From: Panicum virgatum
Taxonomy: Eukaryota > Streptophyta > Magnoliopsida > Poales > Poaceae
NCBI RefSeq assembly: GCF_016808335.1
Contig: NC_053149.1
Coordinates: forward strand, 36,658,118 to 36,722,117
Reading direction: 5' to 3'
Length of the DNA stretch: 64,000 nucleotides
How positions within the stretch are numbered: the stretch's first letter is position 1; every line of letters starts with the position of its first letter. Shown here piece after piece: positions 20,778 to 32,894 of this stretch. Below the pieces are notes generated by a model. The model did no database searches. It saw nothing but the letters and a program-made list of their open reading frames with translations, and had not been told where the DNA came from. The translations under genes and the position numbers were made by a program.

Positions 20778-23700
20778 TGTAACACCCGGTTTATAAAAGA
20801 ACATAAACCGAGCAATCATATACGTGCCAGGATCAAGTCACATGTATATACAACAGAATGAACAGTATATCATAGCACATATCACGTAAAAAGACATAAT
20901 AAAGCGAATACGAATGTTATTTATTACATTAATGACAAAATATCTGATACAGCGGAAGCGAAGTACAAATACGATGAAAGACTCTCCGAAACTGAGCAGG
21001 GCACCACAGGGACGTCGACTGGGAGACGAACACCTAGAAGTCCTCGTAGTCCTGGTAGCGCTGAGCGAACTCCCTCGTGTCGGCAGGAACTGAGCAGCAG
21101 TAGCGTAGCCAGGAGGAAAAAGTAGAGAAGAGGCAAGAGTGAGTACACAACTTGTACTCAACAAGTATAACACAAACTATGAGGCTCTAGGCTGGCTGAC
21201 TGACTGCATTAGCTTTTAAGTCTTGGCAAAATTTTATTAAAGCTATTTACTACGAGTTGATGAATTACCATAAACCCAGTTACATAGTAATTAATCAATA
21301 TTAAACATGTTACTACTGAGAAACCAAACCAAAACCAAGCCACCAAGATAACCCCGAGAGGCACCTCCCTCGTCGGAAGGCGACAACCCCACTAATCAAA
21401 AGGAGGATCTGGGCCGCTCATAACCGTGAGCACGGCTAGTATACCAGTTTTACACTCTACAGAGGTTGCACATCTTTACCCACAAGTCGTGAGCTACGCT
21501 AGAGGTTCATCACACTTCCTTAGGTGAGATGACTAGCGACTCACTACGAGGCCTTTACAAAGAATCTCGTTGGTAGGGAGTAACCGCGAGAGTTAGGTCA
21601 GCGACGATGGGGCCCACCTCCGGGGGTACAAGCACAGGAGCGCAATACAAGCACAGACCAAGCCGGAGGAGCAGGGACCATTGAAGCTTACTACTCTTGC
21701 CCCGCAGGTAAGTTACCCCAAACCAAAAAGATCTAATTAGTAAGCCAAGTCTATCCCATTCTAGCCTTGTGGTAGCGCTGTTGTCCCAGGTTGTCGCTCT
21801 ATGAACCGGTCCTTATGGAGAGTGGCCAACCAAGCACTAAGCACCGTGCTGGCCCCCTAAACCATGTTTCTACAAAAACCATCTTTTAATGAGACGTGAG
21901 CCACTCATCCACACAGAGGGCCACTCTCAGAATTAAATTCAAGTAAACCAATAATCAAATTAATTAAAAAGGACCAGAGTGTGTTATAGTGCAGCAACCT
22001 AGCACAACTAACCAAAATGCAACCCAAAGGTATATATAAAGGATATAAAGTGGCTAGGAAAGTCCTTATAGGCATACATTATTAAAATGCAGTATGAAAT
22101 TGTATTTAAAGGTGATAGGTTGTTCATGTTACACTTGCCTTCCTCGTACTGCTCTGGCTGCTGCTCAAACTGCTCCGAAGACGGCTGCTCCGGGTACTGG
22201 TACTAGGGCTCCTCAGATGGATCAACGTCTACTCACGAACACATGGCCAAAACAATGCACAGTAATAAGCATACAAGCAAACACTAACAAAAACTAAGAA
22301 ACAATACATCAATACATAAAAACAGCAAGAAAAACTAAGCTAAAACTATTCTACGCGTTACAACGATCGCGTGGACATAAAGAACGCCTAAAACGGAGCT
22401 AAAACGCATAATCTAGGCTAAAAACAAGGTTCAGGGGCTTATTTGTAAGAAAACTGAAGTTCCAGGGGGTTTTCTGCAAAAACCGAGGGCTAAAACATAA
22501 ATAAACTAAAGCTTCAGGGTCTAACTCGCAAAAAGAACGAACTTGGACGGCGGGTCCTATATTAAAGAAACTCAGGGGGTTATGTGCTAAAAACAGGACC
22601 AAACCGTAATTATTTCTCAAAAGGGGTGGACTGCGGGTTAAATCAGTAAAAGGCCGAGGGCTCTTATGCAAAAAGGACAGGCGAACCGGTAAGATTGGAT
22701 CTAGGCGCTTGGATCTGGATCGGACGGTTCAGATCTAAATAACTGGGTTCTAATCTCGGCCGTTGTTTCAGGATCGGGCGGCCAGGGTGGTTCTGGCTCG
22801 TGGGGGCGGCGGCGCGGCTCGCCGGAGCTCTGCTCCGCGGCGGCGGGCGGCCGGAGAAGGGGAACGGGGGCTGCCGGACTCGGTTTGGATCGAAAATTGG
22901 CCGTGGAGCAACACTAGGGCATGCGTAGCCCACCTGGCCACACAGGGGACGGGATTAAGGCGCGGGGCGCCATGCGCGGCGGCGGCGGCGACACTGGGGT
23001 GGCGGATGTCGCCGGCGCGCAACGCCCGGTCTCCTAAGGCATGCTACGGGCCAAAACAACATGCGCAAAGGATAGAGGGATGGCTACTGGTGCTCACCGG
23101 GGTGCAAGGTTGCCGAGGAAGTCGTGCAGAGGGCGCGACGGCGCGGACCGGCGGCGGAGGCGACGCGGAGCTATCGGACGAGGCTGCAGCAGGGGTGCTC
23201 CGGCTTCTGGATCCCACGCAAAGCTTCAGTGTTGATCTGCGGTGATGTTCCAGGGGTCAGGGAGGCTTGGGGATTGCCGGCCGCGAGGAATCAGGGCGGC
23301 GGCCGTGTTACCTGTAGCGGTGGCTCCAAGGGAAATTCCAGGGTGTGGCGCGGCGTAGAGGGCTGAGGAGATGGCCGGTGGTGCTCCTAGTGCCGAGGCG
23401 GTGATCCTTCGGTGATCCTTGATGGCAGCAGAGGTCTGGGGCGCTGGCAGCACGGCGGCGCAGAGCTCTGCTCTGAGATCCAAGGCGGCGGTGGCTAGGG
23501 TTTGTGGCGGTGTTGGACGGGATGAGACGCAGGGAGGTGCGGGGCGCCGTTTATAAAGCGGCCCGGTGATCTTGGGAAGGCGTGCCCCAGAGGGAAGCCT
23601 CACCGGGGATCACGGAGCGGAGGTTACGGCCGGACGCGGGGGAGGCGGAGGAGGGAGACGGGGCTAACAGGGTGGCCCGGTCTGTCAGCGGCGCAAGCCC

Positions 23701-24253
23701 GCGCGGCGGGCGGGGCTGAGCGGCCGTGCGGGTTGGGCCGCTACGAAGCGGGGCGCGGGGCTGGCGTCGCCTGGGGCCGTGAAAGTTGGGCCTGGCGCAG
23801 TGGAGGGGTTTGGGCCATGTGCTGGGCTGATGAGCGGGCCCAAGGGGAAGGGAGGAGTGGGCCGCGAGGGGGCTGGCTGGGCCGAGCGGAAGGAGAGGAT
23901 TGGGTTGCCTTGGGCTGGGCTCGGGAAAAAGGAAATGGGGGTGATGGGCCGGACTGGGTTGTGTTGGGTTTTCCTGGGTTTGGGTTTGGTTTCTTCCTCT
24001 ATTCATTTTCTCTTCTATTTCTAATTCAAACAAAGTTTGAATTCAAATACAAATTTGAATTCAAACCACACTCAAATAAAAATATGCACCAGCATGAATG
24101 CAACACAAAATTTTAAACCTATGATAAAATTTTAATTACTTTAAGGAACAAAAATTTAGATTAAATGCAAGTCTAACACAATAAACCTTAGAAATTTAAA
24201 TAAAGCCAATTAAATTTATTAATAAATGCTGAAATTTAAATTAGGGTGTTACA
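20778..24253 (-). repeat. 3' LTR of element E (3,476 bp)
   Basis: TGTAACACCCGG...GGGTGTTACA. The minus strand has a TATA box (CTTTATAAA, 23550-23558), about 700 bp from the U3 start, which would leave a very long R-U5 of ~2.7 kb. The GC-rich 22,750-23,950 part has many spurious open frames. It pairs with 29418-32894. Confidence 0.95.
23550..23558 (-). promoter_or_regulatory. TATA box in E LTR
   Basis: CTTTATAAA on the minus strand within GC-rich sequence; the same motif is at 32191-32199 in the 5' LTR, where it would drive E's genomic RNA. Confidence 0.5.
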
Positions 24254-24267
24254 GACCCTACCCCCTT
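24254..24267 (-). other. Polypurine tract of E
   Basis: AAGGGGGTAGGGTC on the minus strand, directly before the LTR TGTAACACCC terminus. Confidence 0.8.
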
Positions 24268-24271
24268 AAAG

Positions 24272-24291
24272 AAATCTCGTCCCCGAGATTT
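24272..24291 (-). other. Hairpin at the pol stop codon, before the polypurine tract
   Basis: AAATCTCG and CGAGATTT form a perfect 8 bp stem with a 4 nt loop. The pol stop codon (24290-24292) lies in the stem base. F has AATCTCG/CGAGATT at 57109-57127, and D a damaged version at about 15618-15637. Confidence 0.6.
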
Positions 24292-27200
24292 AGCTGGGCT
24301 GGTTAGCAAAGAGATATGCATATGTCTTCTTCAACTCATCTTCTCGCTCCCAAGTAGCCTCAGCTTCACTGTGGTGACTCCACTGAACTCTGCACATCTT
24401 GATGCGCTTGTTCCGAGTAACTCTCTCTGATGTCTCCAGAATCTTCAATGGGTGCTCAGTATAAGTCAGATCTTCCTGTACATCCACTCCATCCAGTGGT
24501 GCCTACTCCTCGGGTACTCGCAGACATCTCTTCAGCTGAGATATATGGAAGACATCATGAACTCCTGAGAGGCTGAGAGGTAACTCCAGGCGATAAGCAA
24601 CTTCGCCTTTCCGCTCTAGCACCTTGAATGGCCCCACATACCGAGGTGCTAACTTCCCCTTGACATTAAATCTGCGGATTCCTCTCATCAGAGACACCTT
24701 CAGGTACACATAATCACCGGCACTGAAAGTCAGGTCTCTCCGTTTGCCATCTGCATAGCTCTTTTGTCTGCTCTGTGCAATCCTCAGATTTTCTCGCACA
24801 GCCTGAACCATCTGCTTTGCATCATCTATGATCTCAGGGCCAAAGAGCTGCTTCTCACCAATCTGATCCCAATAGAGAGGAGTCCTGCACTTTCTGCCAA
24901 ACAATGCCTCAAAGGGGGACTTCTTCAGACTGGCCTGATAGCTGTTGTTATATGAGAACTCAGCATAAGACAGGCACTTATCCCAACCAGTACCGTACTG
25001 AATGGCACAAGCTCTCAGCATATCCTCCAACACTTGGTTGGTTCTCTCTGTCTGCCCATCTGTCTGAGGGTGATAAGCCATACTGAAACGCAGCTTCGTA
25101 TCCAACGAATCATGTTGCTGCTCCCAGAATCGAGAAGTGAACTGAGACCCTCTGTCAGATATAATCTTCTTGGGCACACCATGTAAGCAGACAATCCGAG
25201 AGATGTACAACTCTGCAAGTCTAGCACCGGAGTAAGTAGTGTTCACTGGAATGAAGTGAGCAACCTTCGTCAGTCGATCCACTACTACCCATATGGAGTT
25301 GTACCCTTTCTGAGTACGAGGCAATCCAACAATGAAGTCCATGGTGATTTCCTCCCATTTCCACTCTGGAATCTTCAAAGGCTGTAACAGACCTGCTGGC
25401 CTCTGATACTCAGCCTTGACACGCTGACAGGTGTCACAAATAGCCACGTACTCTGCCACTGAACGCTTCATCCCATATCACCAGAAACGTTCCTTCAGAT
25501 CATAGTACATCTTCGTGCTGCCCGGATGAATAGAGTAGGCTGTATCATGGGCCTCACTCAGAATTAACTTCCGAAGATCCTCCACATCTGGCACACAGAT
25601 CTGGTTCTTGTACCACAAAGTACCCTGATCATCCTCTCCGAAATGAGGAGCCTTGCCCTACTTGAGCAACTCACGAATCTCCTGCAGCTTCTCATCATCT
25701 TTCTGATGCTGCCTGATCTCTGACTCTAGAGTCGGTACTGCCTCAAATGCTGCACTGGAGGTATGATGCAAGAATCCCAGACTCAACTGCTCGAACTCCT
25801 CACATAACTCTGGAGGCATCTGGAAAGCCACGGCCATGTTGACATAACTTCTTCTGCTCAAAGCATCTGCTACAACATTGGCCTTGCCCGGATGATAGTG
25901 AATCTCCAGGTCATAGTCCTTGACCAACTCTAGCCATCTTCTCTGCCGCATGTTCAGCTCATTCTGCGTGAAAATGTACTTGAGGCTCTTGTGATCAGTG
26001 TAGATATCACACCGCTGCCCATACAAGTAATGCCTCCAAATCTTCAGAGCATGCACAACTGCGGCTAACTCAAGATCATGGGTGGGATAATTCAGCTCAT
26101 GCCGACGTAACTGCCGTGAAGCATAAGCAATCACTCTACCATCCTGCATCAGAACACACCCAAGACCATCCTTCGAAGCATCACAATACACCGTGAATCT
26201 CTTCGTCTGGTCTGGCAGAGTTAGGACTGGCGCCGTAGTCAACCTTTTCTTCAGCTCATCAAAGGACCTCTGACGCTCATCAGTCCACACGAAAGCCACA
26301 TTTTTCTCCAGCAAAGAAGTCAAAGGCTTCGCGATCTTGGAGAAATTCTCAATGAACCTCCGATAATATCCAGCTAAGCCCAAGAATGACCTGACTTCCT
26401 TTACTGTCTGCGGTGTCTCCCACTCTAGCACATCCTTCACCTTGCTCGGATCAACAGCAATGCCTCCCTGAGAGATAACATGACCGAGGAATGGAACCTC
26501 GTCAATCCAGAACTCGCACTTGCTGAACTTGGCATATAGCTGATGCTCTCTCAATCTCTGCAATACGAGTCTCGGATGCTCCTCATGCTCTTCTTCTGTC
26601 TTGGAAAAGATCAGAATATCATCAATGAAAATCACCACAAAGACATCCAGATAGTCCATGAAAACCATGTTCATCAGATGCATGAAGAAAGCCGGGGCAT
26701 TAGTCAAGCCGAAGGACATGACCGTATACTCATATAGTCCGTACTTGCAGGTGAATGCCGTCTTCGGAATATCCCCAGGACGAATCCTCAGCTGAAAATA
26801 ACCCGAACGAAGATCAATCTTCGAGAATATACGAGCACCTCGAAGCAGATCGAAGAGATCCTCAATACGGTGCAGTGGATGCTTGTTCTTGATAGTGACT
26901 GCATTCAGCTCCCGATAATCGACACACATTCTCTTCGAGCCATCCTTCTTATCTACCAGCAATAATGGAAAAGCCCAAGGAGAGAAGCTGCGACGGATAT
27001 AGCCCTTGGCTAGCAACTCATCAATAGTCTTCTTAACTTCTTCATGCTCTATAGGTGCCATACGGTAGGGCCGCTTTGCAATAGGAGCTGTGCCAGGCAA
27101 GAGATCAATACAAAACTCAATGGCGCGTTCAGGCGGCATACCTGGCAGATCATCCGGAAAGACATCCGGGAATTCAGACACCACGCGAATACCGTCCGTG

Positions 27201-28219
27201 GGTCTAGCCTCCATCTGATGAAGAAATCCAGAAGGCTCTACTGCACTGATAACAACCTCTTGGCCACTGGAAGCTGATAGCAAGACTGTCCTCTGAGCAC
27301 AATCTATCCGGACTCCCCATTTGGCCAGAGTCTCCATTCCCAGAATGACATCAATGCCATTGGTGTCTAGCACCATCAGATCAGTACAGAACTCTACTCC
27401 CCTCAAGGAAACACTGACTCTCGGGCAGTAAGTGTGAGACCTCAACTGTCCTCCCGGTGAAGATACTAACAGGCACCTCTTTAATGTGCTAGTATGAATA
27501 CAATGATGCTCGACAAAAGACTGAGTAATGAAGGAATGCGTAGCACCAGTATCAAAAAGCACTGTAGCTGGATATGAATTAACCATGAACGTACCAATAA
27601 CCACGTTGGGAGCCTCGGCCGCTGACTCGGCCGTCACGTGGTTCACTCTGCCCTGAAGTGGCGCCCTGGGCTGAGCTGGGCGCCCCTGCTGTCCCGCATG
27701 CGCCTTCCGGGGGCAAGCGTTGGCGTAGTGCCCCGGCTGGCCGCAGTGAAAGCAGGTGCGAGGGGGTCCCTGAGCCTGCTGTCCGGTAGGAGCTGCCGGA
27801 CGTGGAGCCTGCGGTGCCGGTGGAGCAGCATGAGCCGGAGGTGCCGGTAACCTCTGGCCCTGCCCCGCCTGCTGCTGCTGTCGAGGCAGGTACTGCTGTG
27901 GTGGCCTCTGCTGGTACTGCTGAGGAGGCCGGTACTGCTGAGGCTGCTGGAGGCATGGACGAGTGTTGCTGCCGGAAGCAACGGGGACAATCTTCCTCTT
28001 CTTGTCCTCCATCTCCAAGTGCTTGCGCTCAGTGTTGAGCGCGCTGTCAACCAGATGGTTGAAGTCGTCGAAGCGGAGGTTGAGCAGCGCATACTGGAGG
28101 TAGTCCTCAAGACCCTCCATGAAGTGCTCCTGCTTCTTGCGGTCATCCGCAACATCGGCAGGGGCGTAGCGAGCCAGCTGAAGAAAGCGATCATGATACT
28201 CCGTGACCGACATAGTTCC
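24290..28219 (-). pseudogene. E gag exon 2-protease-RT-RNase H-integrase-chromodomain
   Basis: A single reading frame from the intron-like acceptor to the stop at 24290, broken only by nonsense codons at 25658 (Lys AAG to TAG by comparison with D), about 25472 (Trp TGG to TGA) and 24503 (Gln CAG to TAG). The first open stretch has 857 codons. Domains with approximate residues: gag C-half 5-85, knuckle [14 protein letters not shown] 160-173, protease DTGA 227-230, RT 370-560 with FIDD at 535-538, RNase H from YCDASKDG at 682. The integrase core follows after the first stops ([24 protein letters not shown]), then a chromodomain ([18 protein letters not shown]). No frameshifts are visible. Confidence 0.9.
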
Positions 28220-28329
28220 CTGAAGTGACAAAGACAGATAGATATTGAAAGATTAACTCAAGATTCATAAGGATAGAACAAGGGGCATTAGCTCAAAAGA
28301 AACCGCTGAATGATTATACTTAAGATTAC
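28220..28329 (-). other. Intron-like interval in E gag (110 nt)
   Basis: On the minus strand GTAATCTTAAG follows the CAG codon of ALKQ, and the interval ends TTTGTCACTTCAG before GGAACTATG. It contains stops in the gag frame, is T-rich, and has TAAT-type possible branch points (GAGCTAATG, AGTTAATC). Its length is not a multiple of three, so unspliced RNA gives only a truncated gag. It is collinear with D's 19556-19674. Confidence 0.78.
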
Positions 28330-28845
28330 CTGCTTCAGTGCAAGGAATTCCTTCTGTTTCATCTTCATAACGCTCGCGGGGACGTTGTGGCTGCGGAACC
28401 GCTCTCGGAACTGGAGCCAAGTGAGAGCCTCGCGGTCATGAACTGGGTGGGACTCCCACCAGTCCAAAGCTGCCCCTCGCAGCTGTCCTGCTGCGTATAG
28501 AACACGCTCACGATCATCGCACTGGTCGATGTCCAGCTGGCGCTCCACTGCACGGAGCCAGTCGTCAGCCTGAAGAGGGTCGGACGTGTGAGAGAACGTC
28601 GGCGGGTGACCCCTCAGGAACTCAGCATGCCTGTCGCGAGGCTACGGCGGTGGAGGAGGCGGAGGCTAAGTGTGAGCCTGCTGAAGAGCCTGAACAGTGT
28701 TGTTCAGGGTGGCCATCATCTGCATCTGCAGCTGGAAGTACTGCTCCGGAGTCAAAGGCGGAGGCATCGGGATCCCGGTCCCCTGGGTGTTCAGACCCTG
28801 GTTGTTCTGCCCCTGCTGGTCAGAACCACGCCTGGTGTTCACCAT
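28330..28845 (-). pseudogene. E gag exon 1 (N-terminal half)
   Basis: Starts at ATG 28845 (MVNTRRGSDQQGQNNQG) and ends KMKQKEFLALKQ at the donor-like site. Two TAG codons replace Gln codons at 28666-28668 and about 28641 in the Pro/Gln-rich linker; D has CAG at matching places. Otherwise it is in one frame, including HPPTFSHTSDPLQADDWLRAVERQLDI. The ATG at 28869 is upstream and in frame but not shared with D, so 28845 is preferred. Confidence 0.85.
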
Positions 28846-29401
28846 CTGATTTTGGACAAAAGATTTCACGGGTAATGATATTGCATGAATAAATTCAGAT
28901 AGATATGATAACTCTTTGCGGAAAAAGACTCAGCCATGATGAAATAGACAGGATAGAGTGGACTGTTTTACCCCCAACGATCTAACTCATTTTATTAATT
29001 AGTTAACTTTAGCACGAGAGTAAGTTTCTTTAAACAAATTTAAACGACTAAGCTATGCAATCATTCAAAAATCCAAATCAAATATGTAACACAATAACAA
29101 GCAGACAATTTCCACAACTTAGCCGAGTTTAACATACGACTCGACTAACACAACGCGTCGCAGAACGTGCTATCGTATTATTATAAAAGGGTCACTAGCT
29201 AATACTCATGGTGGTCAGATGACTGATTCAGGCCAAAGTCTACGAAAACTATTCTTCAGAGAGAGAAATCAAGACAAGACGGGTAAAAAGTCATAGAAGT
29301 CAAGGGGTATAATAGTAAAATAGTTTCAGCAGACAAGGATTGGAGAGAAGAAGTCCTAAAACTCGACCAGTTCTATCTAGGCTTCGTCCTACAGTCGATA
29401 C
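28846..29401 (-). other. Noncoding leader of E
   Basis: AT-rich, collinear with D's leader; no ORF seen. Confidence 0.8.
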
Positions 29402-29414
29402 GGCTTTGATACCA
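29402..29414 (-). other. Initiator tRNA-Met primer-binding site of E
   Basis: TGGTATCAAAGCC on the minus strand: one mismatch from the canonical TGGTATCAGAGCC carried by D and F. Confidence 0.88.
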
Positions 29415-29417
29415 CTC

Positions 29418-32400
29418 TGTAACACCTGGTTTATAAAAGAACATAAACCGAGCAATCATATACGTGCCAGGATCAAGCCACACGTATATACAACAGAATG
29501 AACAGTATATCATAGCACATATCACGTAAAAAGACATAATAAAGTGAATACGAATGTTATTTATTACATTAATGACAAAATATCTGATACAGCGGAAGCG
29601 AAGTACAAATACGATGAAAGACTCTCCGAAACTGAGCAGGGCACCACAGGGACGTCGACTGGGAGACGAACACCTAGAAGTCCTCGTAGTCCTGGTAGCG
29701 CTGAGCGAACTCCCTCGTGTTGGCAGGAACTGAGCAGCAGTAGCGTAGCCAGGAGGAAAAAGTAGAGAAGAGGCAAGAGTGAGTACACAACTTGTACTCA
29801 ACAAGTATAACACAAACTATGAGGCTCTAGGCTGGCTGACTAACTGCATTAGCTTTTAAGTCTTGGCAAAATTTTATTAAAGCTATTTACTACGAGTTGA
29901 TGAATTACCATAAACCCAGTTACATAGTAATTAATCAAGATTAAACATGTTACTACTGAGAAACCAAACCAAAACCAAGCCACCAAGATAACCCCGAGAG
30001 GCACCTCCCTCGTCGGAAGGAGACAACCCCACTAATCAAAAGGACGATCTGGGCCGCTCATAACCGTTAGCACGGCTAGTATACCAGTTTTACACTCTGC
30101 AGAGGTTGCACATCTTTACCCACATGTCGTGAGCTACGCTAGAGGTTCATCACACTTCCTTAGGTGAGATGACTAGCGACTCACTACGAGGCCTTTACAA
30201 AGAATCTCGTTGGTAGGGAGTAACCGCGAGAGTTAGGTCAGCGACGATGGGGCCCACCTCCTGGGGGTACAAGCACAGGAGCGCAATCCAAGCACAGACC
30301 AAGCCGGAGGAGCAGGGACCATTGAAGCTTACTACTCTTGCCCCGCAGGTAAGTTACCCCAAACCAAAAAGATCTAATTAGTAAGCCAAGTCTATCCCAT
30401 TCTAGCCTTGTGGTAGCGCTGTTGTCCCAGGTTGTTGCTCTATGAACCGGTCCTTATGAAGAGTGGCCAACCAAGCACTAAGCACCGTGCTGGCCCCCTA
30501 AACCATGTTTCTACAAAAACCATCTTTTAACGAGACGTGAGCCACTCATCCACACAGAGGGCCACTCTCAGAATTAAATTCAAGTAAACCATTAATCAAA
30601 TTAATTAAAAAGGGCCAGAGTGTGTTATAGCGCAGCAACCTAGCACAACTAACCAAAATGCAACCCAAAGGTATATATAAAGGATATAAAGTGGCTAGGA
30701 AAGTCCTTATAGGCATACAGTATTAAAATGCAGTATGAAATTGTATTTAAAGGTGATAGGTTGTTCATGTTACACTTGCCTTCCTCGTACTGCTCTGGCT
30801 GCTGCTCAAACTGCTCCGAAGACAGCTGCTCCGGGTACTGGTACTGGGGCTCCTCAGATGGATCAACGTCTACTCACGAACACATGGCCAAAACAATGCA
30901 CAGTAATAAGCATACAAGCAAACACCAACAAAAACTAAGAAACAATACATCAATACATAAAAACAGCAAGAAAAACTAAGCTAAAACTATTCTACGCGTT
31001 ACAACGATCGCGTGGACATAAAGAACGCCTAAAACGGAGCAAAAACACATAATCTTGGCTAAAAACAAGGTTCAGGGGCTTATTTGTAAGAAAACTGAAG
31101 TTCCAGGGGGTTTTCTGCAAAAACCGAGGGCTAAAACGTAAATAAACTAAATCTTCAAGGTCTAACTCGCAAAAAGAACGAACCTGGACGGTGGGTCCTA
31201 TATTAAAGAAACTCAGGGGGTTATGTGCTAAAAACAGGACCAAACCGTAATTATTTCTCAAAAGGGGTGGACTGCGGGTTAAATCAGTAAAAGGCCGAGG
31301 GCTCTTATGCAAAAAGGACAGGCGAACCAGTAAGATTGGATCTAGGCGCTTGGATCTGGATCGGACGGTTCAGATCTAAATAACTGGGTTCTAATCTCGG
31401 CCGTTGTTTCAGGATCGGGCGGCCAGGGCGGTTCGGGCTCGTGCGGTCGGCGGCACGGCTCGCCGTAGCTCTGCTCCGCGGCGGCGGGCGGCCGGAGAAG
31501 GGGAACAGGGGCTGCCGGACTTGGTTTGGATCGAAAATTGGCCGTGGAGCAACACCAGGGCATGCGTAGCCCACCTGGCCACAAAGGGGACGGGATTAAG
31601 GCGCGGGGCGCCATGCGCGGCGGCGGCGGCGACACTGGGGTGGCGGATGTCGCCGGCGCGCAACGCCCGGACTCCTAAGGCATGCTACGAGCCAAAACAA
31701 CGTGCGCAAAGGATAGAGGGATGGCTACTGGTGCTCACCGGGGTGCAAGGTTGCCGAGGAAGTCGTGCAGAGGGCGCGACGGCGCGGACCGGCGGCGGAG
31801 GCGACGCGGAGCTTGCGGACGAGGCTGCAGCAGGGGTGCTCCGGCTACTGGATCCCATGCAAAGCTTCAGTGTTGATCTGCGGTGATGTTCCAGGGGTCA
31901 GGGAGGCTTGGGGATTGCCGGCGGCGAGGAATCGGGGCGGCGGCCGTGTTACCTGTAGCGGCGGCTCCAAGGGAAATTCCAGGGTGTGGCGCGGCGTAGA
32001 GGGCTGAGGAGATGGCCGGTGGTGCTCCTGGTGCCGAGGCGGCGATCCTTTGGTGATCCTTGATGGCAGCAGAGGTCTGGGGCACTGGCAGCACGGCGGC
32101 GCAGAGCTCTGCTCTGAGATCCAAGGCGGCGGTGGCTAGGGTTTGTGGCGGTGTTGGACGGGATGAGACGCAGGGAGGTGCGATGCGCCGTTTATAAAGC
32201 GGCCCGGTGATCTTGGGAAGGCGTGCCCCAGAGGGAAGCCTCACCGGGGATCACGGAGCGGAGGTTACGGCCGGACGCGGGGGAGGCGGAGGAGGGAGAC
32301 GGGGCTGACAGGGTGGCCCGGTCTGTCAGCGGCGCAAGCCCGCGCGGCGGGCGGGGCTGAGCGGCCGTGCGGGTTGGGCCGCTGCGAAGCGGGGCGCGGG

Positions 32401-32894
32401 GCTGGCGTCCCCTGGGGCCGCGAAAGATGGGCCTGGCGCAGTGGAGGGGTTTGGGCCATGTGCTGGGCTGATGAGCGGGCCCAAGGGGAAGGGAGGAGTG
32501 GGCCGCGAGGGGGCTGGCTGGGCCGAGCGGAAGGAGAGGATTGGGTTGCCTTGGGCTGGGCTCGGGAAAAAGGAAAGGGGGGTGATGGGCCGGACTGGGT
32601 TGTGTTGGGTTTTCCTGGGTTTGGGTTTGGTTTCTTCCTCTATTCATTTTCTCTTCTATTTCTAATTCAAACAAAGTTTGAATTCAAATACAAATTTGAA
32701 TTCAAACCACACTCAAATAAAAATATGCACCAGCATGAATGCAACACAAATTTTTAAACCTATGATAAAATTTTAATTACTTTAAGGAACAAAAATTTAG
32801 ATTAAATGCAAGTCTAACACAATAAACCTTAGAAATTTAAATAAAGCCAATTAAATTTATTAATAAATGCTGAAATTTAAATTAGGGTGTTACA
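29418..32894 (-). repeat. 5' LTR of element E (3,477 bp)
   Basis: TGTAACACCTGG...GGGTGTTACA, collinear with 20778-24253. The TATA box is at 32191-32199 on the minus strand. Confidence 0.95.

Larger units (their letters stand above)
20778..32894 (-). mobile_element. Chromovirus E (Tekay/Del type), nested in D's 5' LTR
   Basis: 12,117 bp, with LTRs of 3,476 and 3,477 bp, primer site, two-part gag, pol and polypurine tract all in order on the minus strand. GTTTA occurs directly before (20773-20777) and after (32895-32899). The LTR pair is very similar but not identical: I counted about 11 mismatches in the first ~750 bp. It belongs to the same family as D but to another subfamily, judged by the LTR middle. 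Five nonsense codons make it non-autonomous. Confidence 0.96.

Noticed and set aside
22663..24116. Open frames of 125-160 codons in E's LTRs, repeated at 31305-32757
   Set aside because: They are repeated only because the two LTRs are copies; composition artefacts without domains.
28219..28231. Translation start at 28231 for the E polyprotein
   Set aside because: It would be a TTG codon inside the intron-like interval; the conserved gag start is at 28845, joined by splicing.
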